Positions 8,784 to 19,156 of a DNA stretch of 64,000 bases are shown one piece after another (position 1 is the stretch's first letter; every line of letters begins with the position of its first letter). The notes below the pieces were generated by a model. It saw only the letters and a program-made list of their open reading frames with translations, made no database searches and was not told the DNA's origin. The DNA comes from Nocardioides okcheonensis (GTDB lineage: Bacteria > Actinomycetota > Actinomycetes > Propionibacteriales > Nocardioidaceae): the NCBI RefSeq assembly GCF_020991065.1, contig NZ_CP087710.1, positions 3,100,001 through 3,164,000 of the forward strand. Reading direction: 5' to 3'. Both the position numbers and the translations under genes were made by a program.

Positions 8784-9940
8784 GCGCGCAGGTGCCCGCC
8801 GCGGTCGTCGACGACGTACGCCGCCGGCTGGCCGGCGCCGCGGGCGAGCTGACCCCCCACCGGGTGGCGGAGGCGCTGCGTGCCGGCGGCTCACCCGTCG
8901 GCGACGCCACGGTGCTGGCGGTCCACGACCTGCTGCGGCGCGACGTGCTGGGTGCCGGTCCGCTCGAGGACCTGGTGCGCCTGCCCGGGGTCACCGACGT
9001 GCTCGTCAACGGGCCCGGCGAGGTCTGGATCGACCGGGGCCGTGGCCTGGAGCGCACCGCGGTGTCGTTCCCCGACGACGACGCGGTGCGGCGGCTGGCC
9101 CAGCGCCTCGCCGCGACCGCCGGCCGGCGGCTGGACGACGCGACCCCGCACGCCGACGTCAGGCTCGCCGACGGCACCCGCTTCCACGCCGTCCTGGCGC
9201 CGGTGGCGCGGTCCGGCACCGCCTTGTCGCTGCGGGTGCCCCGCGGCCGGGTCTGGACCCTGCCCGAGCTCGTCGCGGCCGGCGCGCTGCCCGACGACGG
9301 AGCGGTGCTGCTCGAGGAGGTGGTCGACGCCCGCTGCGCGTTCCTCGTCACCGGCGGCACCGGCTCCGGCAAGACCTCGGTGCTGTCAGCCCTGCTCTCG
9401 CTCGTCGACCACGGCGAGCGGATCGTCCTCGTCGAGGACGCCAGCGAGCTGCGACCCGACCACCCGCACGTGGTGGCGCTGGAGGGGCGGCCCGCCAACA
9501 TCGAGGGAGCCGGCGCCGTGTCGCTGCAGACGCTGGTGCGCCAGGCGCTGCGGATGCGCCCGGACCGGCTGGTCGTCGGCGAGGTGCGCGGGGCCGAGGT
9601 CGTCGACCTGCTCGCCGCGCTCAACACCGGCCACGCGGGCGGGTGCGGCACGCTCCACGCCAACTCCGCCTCCGACGTGCCCGCCCGCGTCGAGGCGCTC
9701 GCGCTGGCGGCCGGGCTGCCGCGCGACGCCGCGCACAGCCAGCTCGCCGCGGCGCTCGACGTGGTCGTCCACCTCGGTCGCGGGCCCGACGGCCGGCGGC
9801 GGGTGCTCGAGCTCGCGGTGCCCGAGCGCTCGCCCGACGGCCTGGTCTCGCTGGTGCCGGCGGTCCGGTTCGACCCCGACCGCCTGGTCCGTGGCCCCGG
9901 TGCGGCGGTCCTCGCGGAACGGCTCGGCTCGTCGTGGTGA
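8780..9940 (+). CDS. tadA: TadA/CpaF-type pilus assembly ATPase
   Basis: 386 aa. This is a type II/IV secretion hexameric ATPase that powers Flp/Tad pilus assembly at the inner face of the membrane. Walker A is GGTGSGKT (about residue 191), followed by the Asp-box-like VLVEDASELRP, Walker B LVVGEVRGAEVVDLL (about 263), and the histidine-containing GCGTLHANSASD. The N-terminal part (VTDVLVNGPGEVWIDRG) is the usual N-domain. Length fits the short actinobacterial members. It is coupled by 4-bp overlaps to tadZ upstream and tadB downstream. No damage is seen in this gene, unlike both neighbours. Confidence 0.93.
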   Translation: MSAQVPAAVVDDVRRRLAGAAGELTPHRVAEALRAGGSPVGDATVLAVHDLLRRDVLGAGPLEDLVRLPGVTDVLVNGPGEVWIDRGRGLERTAVSFPDDDAVRRLAQRLAATAGRRLDDATPHADVRLADGTRFHAVLAPVARSGTALSLRVPRGRVWTLPELVAAGALPDDGAVLLEEVVDARCAFLVTGGTGSGKTSVLSALLSLVDHGERIVLVEDASELRPDHPHVVALEGRPANIEGAGAVSLQTLVRQALRMRPDRLVVGEVRGAEVVDLLAALNTGHAGGCGTLHANSASDVPARVEALALAAGLPRDAAHSQLAAALDVVVHLGRGPDGRRRVLELAVPERSPDGLVSLVPAVRFDPDRLVRGPGAAVLAERLGSSW

Positions 9941-10637
9941 CGGCGTGGGCGTCTGCGTGGGTGTCGGCGCTGCTGCTGGCGGCTGCGACCGCCCTGCTGG
10001 TGCCAGCGGCGCCACCCGCGCGGCCGCCCCGGACCCCGACGGCCCGCCGCCGGCCGGTGCGGGGTTGCGCTCGGGGCTGCGTCCGGGCGCGCGCCGCCGG
10101 CAGGCTGCCCGCGACCGTGCGGCGGTGCTGGAGGTCTGTGACGCGCTGGCCGCCGAGCTGGCCTCGGGCCGACCGCCCACCGCGGCGCTGTCGGCGGCGC
10201 AGGAGAGGTGGCCACCCCTGGCCGGCGTGGTCGAGGCGAGCCGCCTGGGCGCCGACGTGCCCGACGCGCTGCGGCGGCTGGCCCGGGAGCGTCCGGGGGC
10301 GGACGACCTGCAGCGGGTGGCGAGCGCCTGGCAGGTCGCCCACCGGACCGGCCACGGCCTGGCCGCCGCGCTCGAGCGGACCGCGGCAGGTCTGCGGGCG
10401 CGGCGCCGCACCCGGCGCCTCGTCGACTCCGAGCTCGCCTCGGCGCGGGCGACCGCCCGGCTGGTGGCGTGCCTGCCGCTCGCGGTGCTGGTGATGGGCT
10501 CCGGCGCGGGCTCCGACCCGTGGGCGTTCCTGCTGGGAAGCGCCGCGGGAGGGGCGTGCCTCGTCGTCGGCCTGGGGCTCCTCGCGCTGGGGCTGTGGTG
10601 GATCGAACGGCTCGCCGACGCGGTCGTCGTGCCGTGA
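9937..10637 (+). pseudogene. tadB: TadB-like pilus platform protein, frameshifted
   Basis: The start is a GTG overlapping the tadA stop (GTGA). It opens with a transmembrane helix (TAWASAWVSALLLAAATALLV) and a basic linker ending RRPVRG. The T2SSF/TadB domain then continues in another frame (LRSGLRPGARRRQAARDRAA... to ERLADAVVVP). The switch falls at a GGGG run near 10061-10064 and matches loss of one G, the same direction as in tadZ. The second part contains the typical GRPPTAALSAAQERWP and LERTAAGLRARRRTRRLVDSEL segments and two C-terminal membrane helices. TadB is the inner-membrane platform of the Tad machine. Confidence 0.75.
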
Positions 10638-11353
10638 CCTGGCTGTGCGCGGCCTGCGTGCTGCTCGCGGTCTGGCTGCTGGTCCCGCCGGCGCCCGTGC
10701 CGTGGCCGCGCGACGAGACCGCCGCCGCCTCCCGCCCCGCGACGACGCGGGGCCCCGGCCGGTGGACGAGGCTGGCCGCATCGAGCGGTGCGGGGGCCTG
10801 CGCCTGGGTGTTCGTCGGCGGCCCGGCCGCGGCCCCGATGGCGGCTGCCGCCGCGGCGGCCGCGTGGTGGGTCCTGGCCCACGCCGAACCCGCGGCGGTG
10901 CGCCGGGAGCGCGAGGAGGTGCGACGGACGCTGCCGCACCTCGTCGACCTGTTCGCCGCGACCCTGCGCGGGGGCGCCGACCCGGTGATGGGGCTCGCCA
11001 CGGTCTGCGAGGCGCTGCCCGGACCCGCGGCCGACCGGCTCGCCCCCGTGGTCGACCACGCCCGGTGGGGCGCACCCGGCGCGGAGGCGTGGGCGACCGT
11101 CCTCGACGACGAGGCGCTGGCGCCGCTCGGGCGGGCGATGCTGCGTGCGCAGGCGTCCGGCGCGTCGGTCGTGCAGGCCGTCGAGCGGCTCGCCGACGAG
11201 CTCGAGCGGGAGTCCGCGGCCCGTGCCGAGGACGCGGCCCGTCGCGTGGGCGTCGCGGCCGCGCTGCCGCTCGGCGTGTGCCTGCTGCCCGCCTTCCTCC
11301 TGCTCGGCGTCGTGCCGACGGTCGCCTCGCTCTTCGCCTCGATGGTCCCGTGA
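10634..11353 (+). CDS. tadC: TadC-like pilus platform protein (T2SSF domain)
   Basis: 239 aa from a GTG overlapping the tadB stop. The N-terminal hydrophobic segment WLCAACVLLAVWLLVPPAP is followed by a second membrane region rich in Ala. Next comes the T2SSF domain: RTLPHLVDLFAATLRGGADPVMGLATV, then GRAMLRAQASGASVVQAVERLADELERESAARAEDAARRVGV. A final pair of helices (LPLGVCLLPAFLLLGVVPTV) ends the protein. TadB and TadC together form the platform on which pilin is assembled. The reading frame is intact. Confidence 0.88.
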   Translation: MTWLCAACVLLAVWLLVPPAPVPWPRDETAAASRPATTRGPGRWTRLAASSGAGACAWVFVGGPAAAPMAAAAAAAAWWVLAHAEPAAVRREREEVRRTLPHLVDLFAATLRGGADPVMGLATVCEALPGPAADRLAPVVDHARWGAPGAEAWATVLDDEALAPLGRAMLRAQASGASVVQAVERLADELERESAARAEDAARRVGVAAALPLGVCLLPAFLLLGVVPTVASLFASMVP

Positions 11354-11505
11354 CGGGCCCGCGGACGGCCACCGGTCGTGCACAGGCCGGCTCCGGCACC
11401 GGTCGTCCACAGCGCCGGGCGGCTCCGGCTGCACGCGTCGCGGCGAGCACGCACCCTCGGGTGACGACGGTGCTCAGCGGGAGCCCCGCGACGACGGGAG
11501 ACGAG

Positions 11506-11694
11506 ATGACGACGACCTCGCAGGCAGCGCGCGAGCGCGACGAGAGGGGCATCACCACCGCCGAGTACGCGGTCGGGACCGCAGCGGGGGCCGGGTTCGC
11601 GGCCCTCCTCTACAAGCTGCTCACCGGCAGCTTCGGCGACCAGCTGCTCGGCAGGCTGTTCGACCACGTCATGGGACTGCTGGGGATCGGCTGA
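11506..11694 (+). CDS. Flp-type prepilin, DUF4244 family
   Basis: 62 aa from an ATG with GGGAG five bases upstream. The sequence ERDERG-ITTAEYAVG is the class IVb prepilin site G/xxxxEY: cleavage is expected after the Gly, leaving Glu at +5 and Tyr at +6, followed by the hydrophobic pilin helix GTAAGAGFAALLYKLL. It corresponds to the small Rv3656c-type protein of the actinobacterial Tad locus and is the likely pilus subunit. The 152 bp upstream hold no gene and may carry a separate promoter. No prepilin peptidase gene is in the window. Confidence 0.85.
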   Translation: MTTTSQAARERDERGITTAEYAVGTAAGAGFAALLYKLLTGSFGDQLLGRLFDHVMGLLGIG

Positions 11695-12062
11695 TGGCGG
11701 CGCGGGCTCGGCGTGAGGAGGGAGCCGCGACCGCCGAGCTCGCGCTCGGCGTCCCGCTGCTGCTCGCCCTGACGGTCGGCCTGGTGTGGATGCTGGCGGT
11801 GGGCGCCGCCCAGGTGCGCGTCGTCGACGCGTCCCGCGAGGCCGCCCGGGCGATCGCCCGCGGCGACGACGTCGCCTCGGCCCGGTCGGTCGCCCTGCGG
11901 ATCGCCCCGGAGGGCGCGTCGGTCCGGGTCGAGGTCGGGGAGGACCGCGTCGTGGTCGTGACCAGCGCCCGCGTGGCCGCGCCCGGTGGGCTGCTGGCGT
12001 CGGTGCCGGGCGTCACGGTCTCCGACGAGGCGGTCGCGCTCGTGGAGGAGTCGTGGCCGTGA
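11694..12062 (+). CDS. TadE-like minor pseudopilin
   Basis: 122 aa. The ATG shares one base with the prepilin stop (TGATG). The N terminus REEG-AATAELALGVPLLLALTVGLVWML is a prepilin-type signal (Gly before the cut, Glu at +5) followed by one membrane helix, as in TadE pseudopilins. The rest (about 90 residues) is a small extracytoplasmic domain ending VTVSDEAVALVEESWP. It matches the Rv3655c position in the locus. The stop overlaps the next gene's GTG. Confidence 0.85.
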   Translation: MAARARREEGAATAELALGVPLLLALTVGLVWMLAVGAAQVRVVDASREAARAIARGDDVASARSVALRIAPEGASVRVEVGEDRVVVVTSARVAAPGGLLASVPGVTVSDEAVALVEESWP

Positions 12063-12456
12063 CCCGCGACCGGGGGGAGGAGGGCGCCGCCACGGTCCTC
12101 GTGCTGGCGGTGGCCGCGATGCTGATGTTCGTGGCCCTCGGTCTCGCCGGGGTCGGCGGGCTGGTCGTCGCGCAGCGTCGGGCGCAGGCGGCAGCCGACC
12201 TCACGGCGGTCGGCGCTGCCGGGGCCGCGGCGTCCGGGGGTGCGGCCTGCGCGGCAGCGGCACGCGTGGCCAGCGCCAACGCGGCCGTGCTGGATGGGTG
12301 CGCGGTGCACGGACGAGAGGTCCGGGTGGCGGTGTCGGTCGACGGACCGGCCGTGCCGTGGCGCCGGGTCCGGGTGCGGGCCGAGGCGCGCGCCGGACCG
12401 GCGAGCAGCAGCCCGTCGCGCCACGTCGTCGCGACGGTGGAGCCGGTGGCCGGTAG
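12059..12456 (+). CDS. Second TadE-like protein (helicase-neighbourhood type), 3' end uncertain
   Basis: The GTG start overlaps the previous stop. RDRGEEG-AATVLVLAVAAMLMFVALGLAGVGGLVV is a prepilin-like signal plus membrane helix, followed by AQRRAQAAADLTAVGAAGAAA, typical of the Rv3654c-type proteins beside the DUF1998 helicase. Homology should end near ARAGPAS (about 12415). In this frame no stop occurs until 15284, deep inside antisense genes. One frame back a TAG lies at 12454-12456. A missing base, as in tadZ and tadB, would explain this; the end given here is that TAG and is an estimate. Confidence 0.6.
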
Positions 12457-12480
12457 ATCCGGCCGGTGGCTCCACCGTCG
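12432..12480. terminator. Large inverted repeat, probable bidirectional terminator
   Basis: Outer arms CGACGGTGGAGCC and GGCTCCACCGTCG are perfectly complementary (13 bp). After a 3-base mismatch, an inner GGCCGG/CCGGCC stem closes on a TAGAT loop. It lies between the end of the Tad operon and the convergent membrane-protein gene, where a two-way terminator is expected. It also contains the putative TAG stop of the last Tad gene. Confidence 0.7.
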
Positions 12481-12523
12481 GGGACCGGACCTCCCGCTCA
12501 GCGGTGGGTGCGGCCCGCCACGA

Positions 12524-12829
12524 TCACGCGGACGGGGACCGGTCCTCGCCGTCGGCGCGGCGCTCGGCCTCGACCCGCTCGAGCTTGGCGTTGAGCTCGC
12601 TGAGCTCCTTGCGCTCCCTGCGGTGCGCGAGGGTGCGCTTGGTGCCCCACTTGAGGATCGCGAGGCCCCAGAGGATCGCCGCACCGGCGGCGACCCCGAT
12701 CAGGAAGGCGGACAGCGTGTTGACCTCGACCCCGAGGTAGGAGCCACCGGTCCCGGCGTCGGTGAAGGCGAAGGCGAACAGGATGGCCAGCCCGCCGAGT
12801 GCGATGAGGACGAGTCCGATGATCACCAT
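12524..12829 (-). CDS. Small two-helix membrane protein, function unknown
   Basis: 101 aa. Two transmembrane helices (IIGLVLIALGGLAILFAFAF and TLSAFLIGVAAGAAILWGLAIL) are followed by a basic, helix-prone cytoplasmic tail (KRTLAHRRERKELSELNAKLERVEAERR) that may form a coiled coil. The layout resembles LapA-domain proteins, but that is not certain. It lies 9 bp downstream of the helicase gene on the same strand and is probably co-transcribed with it. Confidence 0.75.
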   Translation of the reverse strand: MVIIGLVLIALGGLAILFAFAFTDAGTGGSYLGVEVNTLSAFLIGVAAGAAILWGLAILKWGTKRTLAHRRERKELSELNAKLERVEAERRADGEDRSPSA

Positions 12830-12838
12830 GGCCCGAAT

Positions 12839-15187
12839 CTAGCGCTTCGCGACCTCGCGTGGCGCACCCGTGAGGAGGGCGTCGAGGAGCCGGATGGCGC
12901 CGTCCTTGTCGAGCGGGTTGTTCTGGTTGCCGCACTTGGGCGACTGGATGCACGACGGGCAGCCGCTGGCGCACTCGCACCCGGCGATCGCCTCCCGGGT
13001 CGCGGTCAGCCACTCGACCGCGGTGGCGAACCCGCGCTCCGCGAACCCGGCGCCGCCGGGGTGCCCGTCGTAGACGAAGACGGTCAGCAGCCCGGTGTCG
13101 GGGTGACGCGCCGTGGAGACCCCGCCGATGTCCCACCGGTCGCAGGTCGCGAAGAGCGGCAGCAGGCCGATCGAGCAGTGCTCGGCGGCGTGGGCGGCGC
13201 CCGGCACGTCGAGGGCCGCCAGGCCGGCCTCGGCGACGACGTCGTCGGGCACGGTCCACCAGACCGCCGTGGTGCGCAGCGTCCGCTCCGGCAGGTCGAG
13301 CGGCTCCTCGCCCAGCACCTCCCCGCCCGGCTGGCGACGGCGCAGGAACGACACCACCTGGTGGGACACGTCGACCTCGCCCAGCGCCAGCTCGCAGCCG
13401 GCCCACGAGCGGCGCTCACGCGTGGAGACGATGCTGATGTCGGTGACCTCGCGGGCGGTGGTCGACCACGCCGGGTCGTCGCGGTGCATCATCGCGACGT
13501 GGTGGTCGAGGTCGAGCGACTCGACCAGCCAGGTCTCGCCCTGGTGGACGTAGACCGCCCCGGGGTGCGCCTGGTTGTGGGCCCCGGACGCGTCCACCGT
13601 GCCGACGACCCGGCCCGTGCCGGACTCGACGAGCTGGACCGCCGAGCCGCCCGCGGACCGGATGTCGGCCAGGTCGGCGGCGCGGCCGCGGTCGGTCCAG
13701 AACCAGCCGCGCGGCCGCCGCCGGAGCAGCCCGAGGTCGGTGAGCTGGTCGAGGACGTCGCGGGCCGTCGGTCCGAAGAGCGGGAGGTCGGCCTCCGTCA
13801 GCGGCTGCTCCTGGGCGGCGGCGCACAGGTGCGGGCCCATGACGTGCGGGTTGTCGGGGTCGAAGACCGAGGCCTCGACGGGTGCGCCGATGAGCATCTC
13901 CGGGTGGGTGACGAGGTAGGTGTCCAGCGGGTCGTCCTTCGCGACCAGCACGCCGAGCGCGTCCTGCGCGCCGCGGCCCGCCCGTCCGACCTGCTGCCAG
14001 AACGCCGCCCGGGTGCCGGGGAAGCCGGCGATCAGCACCGCGTCCAGGCCGCTGACGTCGATCCCCAGCTCGAGGGCGTTGGTGGCGGCCAGGCCCATCA
14101 GGTCGCCGCGCCGCAGTGCCGCCTCGAGCGCGCGTCGCTCCTCCGGGAGGTAGCCGCCGCGGTAGGCCGCGACCCGGCCCGGGAGGGACGGGTCGACCTC
14201 GGCCAGCAGGTCGGCCGCGGTCGCCGCGATCTGCTCGACACCACGCCGCGAGCGCACGAAGGCCAGCGTGCGGACGTCCTCGGCGACCAGGTCGGCGAGC
14301 AGGTCGGCGACCTCCGACGACGCCGCGCGGCGCACCGGCGCACCGTTCTCCCCGTCGTGGGAGGTCAGCGGCGGCTCCCACAGCACCAGCGAGACGTCGC
14401 CGCGCGGCGAGTCGTCACGGGTCAGCGCGACGACGTCCAGGCCGGTCAGCCGCGACGCGGTGACCTCGGGCTGCGCGACGGTCGCGGAGGCGAGGACGAA
14501 CGTCGGGTGCGCGCCGTACATCGCGCACACCCGGCGCAGCCGCCGCAGCACGTGGGCGACGTGGGCGCCGAACACGCCGCGGTAGTGGTGGCACTCGTCG
14601 ACCACCACGTAGCGCAGCGACCTCAGGAAGCGCGACCAGCGGTGGTGGGTCGGCAGCAGCGAGCGGTGCAGCATGTCGGGGTTGGTGAGGACGTACTCGC
14701 CGAAGTCGCGGGTCCAGTCGCGCTCCTCGCGCGAGCTGTCGCCGTCGTGGGCCGAGAGCCGGACGTCGAGGCCGAGCGAGGCCAGCGTCGCGAGCTGGTC
14801 GTGGGCCAGCGCCTTGGTGGGGGCGAGGTAGAGGACCGACGCGCCCCGCTCGCCGCGCGAGCCCCGCGCGGCACGGACGGCCGACAGCGCCGGGAGCTGG
14901 TAGGCCAGCGACTTCCCGGAGGCCGTGCCGGTCGCGACGATCACGTGGTCGCCCGCGTGCGCGGCGTCGGCGGCCACCACCTGGTGGCGCCACGGCCGCG
15001 CGACGCCCCGCGACACGAAGGCCGACCGCACGTCGTCCGGCACCCACGCGGGCCACTCCTCGTGCACCGCGTCCCGGCCCGGCAGCACCTCGAGGTGGCG
15101 CAGCCGTCCCTCGCGGCCGGGCACCGCGGTCAGCCGCCGCACGAGGTCGTCGACCCGGGCTGGTGCGACAGGTCGGCCGGTGCTCAC
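12839..15187 (-). CDS. DEAD/DEAH-box helicase with C-terminal DUF1998
   Basis: 782 aa from a GTG. Helicase motifs in order: Q-like RPWRHQ, motif I ATGTASGKSLAYQLP (about 85), Ia LYLAPTKALAHDQL, II VVVDECHHYRG (DECH, about 196), III LASATVAQP, then motifs V and VI in NALELGIDVSGLD and QQVGRAGRG. The C-terminal region has four cysteines in CECASGCPSCIQSPKC (about 737-754), the metal-binding signature of DUF1998 as in Bacillus MrfA, a repair helicase. It corresponds to Rv3649 and to SCO3550 beside bldG. A DNA-repair role is likely by family. Confidence 0.92.
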   Translation of the reverse strand: MSTGRPVAPARVDDLVRRLTAVPGREGRLRHLEVLPGRDAVHEEWPAWVPDDVRSAFVSRGVARPWRHQVVAADAAHAGDHVIVATGTASGKSLAYQLPALSAVRAARGSRGERGASVLYLAPTKALAHDQLATLASLGLDVRLSAHDGDSSREERDWTRDFGEYVLTNPDMLHRSLLPTHHRWSRFLRSLRYVVVDECHHYRGVFGAHVAHVLRRLRRVCAMYGAHPTFVLASATVAQPEVTASRLTGLDVVALTRDDSPRGDVSLVLWEPPLTSHDGENGAPVRRAASSEVADLLADLVAEDVRTLAFVRSRRGVEQIAATAADLLAEVDPSLPGRVAAYRGGYLPEERRALEAALRRGDLMGLAATNALELGIDVSGLDAVLIAGFPGTRAAFWQQVGRAGRGAQDALGVLVAKDDPLDTYLVTHPEMLIGAPVEASVFDPDNPHVMGPHLCAAAQEQPLTEADLPLFGPTARDVLDQLTDLGLLRRRPRGWFWTDRGRAADLADIRSAGGSAVQLVESGTGRVVGTVDASGAHNQAHPGAVYVHQGETWLVESLDLDHHVAMMHRDDPAWSTTAREVTDISIVSTRERRSWAGCELALGEVDVSHQVVSFLRRRQPGGEVLGEEPLDLPERTLRTTAVWWTVPDDVVAEAGLAALDVPGAAHAAEHCSIGLLPLFATCDRWDIGGVSTARHPDTGLLTVFVYDGHPGGAGFAERGFATAVEWLTATREAIAGCECASGCPSCIQSPKCGNQNNPLDKDGAIRLLDALLTGAPREVAKR

Positions 15188-15354
15188 CGCGGAAGTCTCG
15201 CAAACACCACCGACGGCGACGCCGGTGAGAAGTCCTGGGGACTCCTGCGCGACGGGTGGGACTCGTGGTTTGATACCACCCGATAGAACTCAGGGGCACG
15301 CAGTGTGCCTCGATGACGCACTGTCCGAACAGATTCGGGGACCGGGGAGCAGTC
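15188..15354. promoter_or_regulatory. Divergent promoter region, helicase / bldG
   Basis: This 167-bp gap separates the divergent helicase and bldG starts. Two perfect inverted repeats are visible: AGTCC-TGG-GGACT at 15231-15243 and GTGGT-TTGAT-ACCAC at 15265-15279, the second about 75 bp before the bldG start. They could be operators, but I recognise neither as a site of a named regulator. Confidence 0.4.
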
Positions 15355-15690
15355 GTGGATCTCACCCTTGCCACTCGCGAGGTGGATGGTCGCGCCATCG
15401 TGGCGGTCGGCGGGGAGATCGACGTCTACACCGCGCCCAAGCTGCGCGACTGCATCACCGAGCTCGTCGGCGCCGGCACCTACGACATCGTCATCGACCT
15501 CGAGGCCGTCGAGTTCCTCGACTCCACCGGGCTCGGCGTGCTGGTCGGAGGCCTGAAGAAGGTCCGCGCCCACGACGGCTCGCTCGACCTGGTCTGCACC
15601 CAGGAGCGGCTGCTCAAGATCTTCCGGATCACCGGGCTGGCCAAGGTCTTCGTCATCCACGACACCGTCGGCCTGGCGCCGGGCGCCTGA
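15355..15690 (+). CDS. bldG: Anti-sigma factor antagonist, BldG-like (STAS domain)
   Basis: 111 aa from a GTG with GGGGAGC upstream. STAS domain: [30 protein letters not shown], then the phospho-site block [17 protein letters not shown] with Ser57. From memory this is the same position as the phosphorylated serine of Streptomyces BldG. Such proteins bind anti-sigma kinases when unphosphorylated and so release sigma-B/F-like factors. The neighbourhood (DUF1998 helicase divergent, pyrophosphatase downstream) matches the Streptomyces bldG locus. The anti-sigma gene that follows bldG there is missing here; a terminator comes directly after. Confidence 0.88.
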   Translation: MDLTLATREVDGRAIVAVGGEIDVYTAPKLRDCITELVGAGTYDIVIDLEAVEFLDSTGLGVLVGGLKKVRAHDGSLDLVCTQERLLKIFRITGLAKVFVIHDTVGLAPGA

Positions 15691-15721
15691 CCGCACCGGC
15701 CCTGCACGGCCCTCCCGCTCA

Positions 15722-15750
15722 CCCCTCCGGACGTGCCCGGAGGGGTTTTT
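15722..15750 (+). terminator. Rho-independent terminator after bldG
   Basis: A perfect 9-bp stem CCCCTCCGG / CCGGAGGGG with a 6-nt loop is followed by five T residues. This is the most canonical intrinsic terminator in the window and isolates bldG from the pyrophosphatase gene. Confidence 0.92.
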
Positions 15751-15797
15751 CGCGTCCGGGTCCAGACCGCCCGGTGTGGCGTGGATCACCCTGCCCC

Positions 15798-15824
15798 GTG
15801 ATCTGGGTCACGTCTGCGTAGACT
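15798..15824 (+). promoter_or_regulatory. Promoter of hppA with a CRP-like site
   Basis: GTGATCTGGGTCAC (15798-15811) is a GTGA-N6-TCAC palindrome of the kind bound by CRP/GlxR-family regulators. Seven bases later TAGACT (15819-15824) could be the -10 box, which would place the palindrome over the -35 region. Binding and start site are inferred from sequence only. Confidence 0.5.
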
Positions 15825-15862
15825 CCGGCGCGTTCACGTTCCACTTCTAGGAGGACGCGCAT

Positions 15863-18190
<2,328 letters not shown>

Positions 18191-18204
18191 TCGCCGGCCC
18201 CGCA

Positions 18205-18248
18205 CGCACGCGGCCCGCCCTCCTCCGGGAGCGGCGGGCCGCCGTGCG
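18205..18248. terminator. Hairpin between convergent hppA and phosphotransferase genes
   Basis: CGCACGCGGCCCGCC pairs with GGCGGGCCGCCGTGCG with one bulged base around a 13-nt loop. It fills the 58-bp gap between the two convergent stop codons and could serve both. There is no T tract. Confidence 0.65.
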
Positions 18249-19142
18249 TCAGCCCTCGCCGAAGTGGGGCCGGGTGAGCTCGGAGGTCAGACCGCCGAGC
18301 GCGGTGCGGTCGTCGGTGTCGCCGACGTGCGGGCCCTGGAGCCACTGCGCGAACGACCAGATCTCCGACAGCCGCCACTCCAGGTCGAACAGCCGCACCA
18401 TCTCCTTGTCGTGCGGCACGTCGCGTCCCTCGTGGACCAGCGTGGCCAGGTCGCGCTCGCGCGGCGCGAGCAGCAGCGACTCCCAGTCGATCAGCCAGGT
18501 CCGCCCGCGCGCGACCCACTGGTTGCGCACGTGCGGCTCGCCGTGCGTGACGACGTACGCCGCCGGGTCGGCGAGGTCGCGCAGCCGGGCGTGCTCGCGG
18601 ACCCAGCCCCCGACCTGCGTCAGGTGCCCGACGAGCAGGTCGCGCGCGGCCGGCCCGAGCGGGCCGTCCCAGGGCTGCTGCAGCAGCTCGCGCAGGAGGT
18701 CGGGCAGGTCGGGGTCGAGCTCGGTGGTCCAGGCGCGCGCCGAGGGAGGCGGTGCGGCCGCGTGCAGCCGGGCGAGCAGGTCGGGCAGGTCGGCCACCGA
18801 CTCCTCGGGTCGCGCGCCGTCGAGCCACCCCGTGACGCTCGCGGTCCGGGGACCGCACGGCACGGTGAACCCGCCGTCGGCGTGCGGCAGCGGCGGCCAC
18901 ACGAAGTCGAGGTCGAGCGTGGCGGCCGCGGCGTACGCCCCCTCCAGGGTCGCGCGCGTGTGCCGGGGCAGCGGCGGGTCGAGGGTCGCGAAGAGGGTGG
19001 GCGTGCCCGCGACGTCGACGCGCCAGTGGTGGGCGCCCCACCCGACCGGCAGGTGCTCGACCGCATCGGCGCGCGGCTCCCAGAGGGTGCGCACGACCTC
19101 GAGCACCTCGGCGTCGGTCACGTCGGTCGGCGGCTCCAGCAC
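18249..19142 (-). CDS. Aminoglycoside phosphotransferase-family kinase
   Basis: 297 aa from a GTG. The C-terminal lobe has the kinase catalytic loop VVTHGEPHVRNQW and the metal-binding segment LIDWESLLLAPRERDL. The catalytic Asp of the usual HGDxxxxN motif is Glu here, a variant I associate with other actinobacterial family members. The N-terminal lobe contains GWGAHHWRVDVAG. These kinases phosphorylate small molecules with a hydroxyl group, so resistance is only one possibility and the substrate is unknown. It is 14 bp downstream of the histidine-kinase gene on the same strand. Confidence 0.82.
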   Translation of the reverse strand: MLEPPTDVTDAEVLEVVRTLWEPRADAVEHLPVGWGAHHWRVDVAGTPTLFATLDPPLPRHTRATLEGAYAAAATLDLDFVWPPLPHADGGFTVPCGPRTASVTGWLDGARPEESVADLPDLLARLHAAAPPPSARAWTTELDPDLPDLLRELLQQPWDGPLGPAARDLLVGHLTQVGGWVREHARLRDLADPAAYVVTHGEPHVRNQWVARGRTWLIDWESLLLAPRERDLATLVHEGRDVPHDKEMVRLFDLEWRLSEIWSFAQWLQGPHVGDTDDRTALGGLTSELTRPHFGEG

Positions 19143-19156
19143 GCCACCATCCTGCC

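Noticed and set aside
8600..10080. Programmed -1 ribosomal frameshifting in tadZ and tadB
   Set aside because: Both sites share GGGTTG, but neither has a full X-XXY-YYZ slippery heptamer, and I see no convincing downstream pseudoknot. Base loss is simpler.
8647..11667. Minus-strand frame of 1,006 codons
   Set aside because: It is the shadow of tadA, tadB and tadC, with low-complexity Arg/Ser/Pro sequence and no recognisable domain.
12059..15286. Plus-strand reading frame of about 1,070 codons running through the helicase gene
   Set aside because: Only the first 120 or so codons look like protein (TadE-like). The rest is antisense to a clearly conserved helicase and open only because of high G+C.
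18249..19142. Assigning the phosphotransferase as an antibiotic-resistance gene
   Set aside because: Family membership alone does not show resistance; HGE replaces HGD and no resistance context is present.
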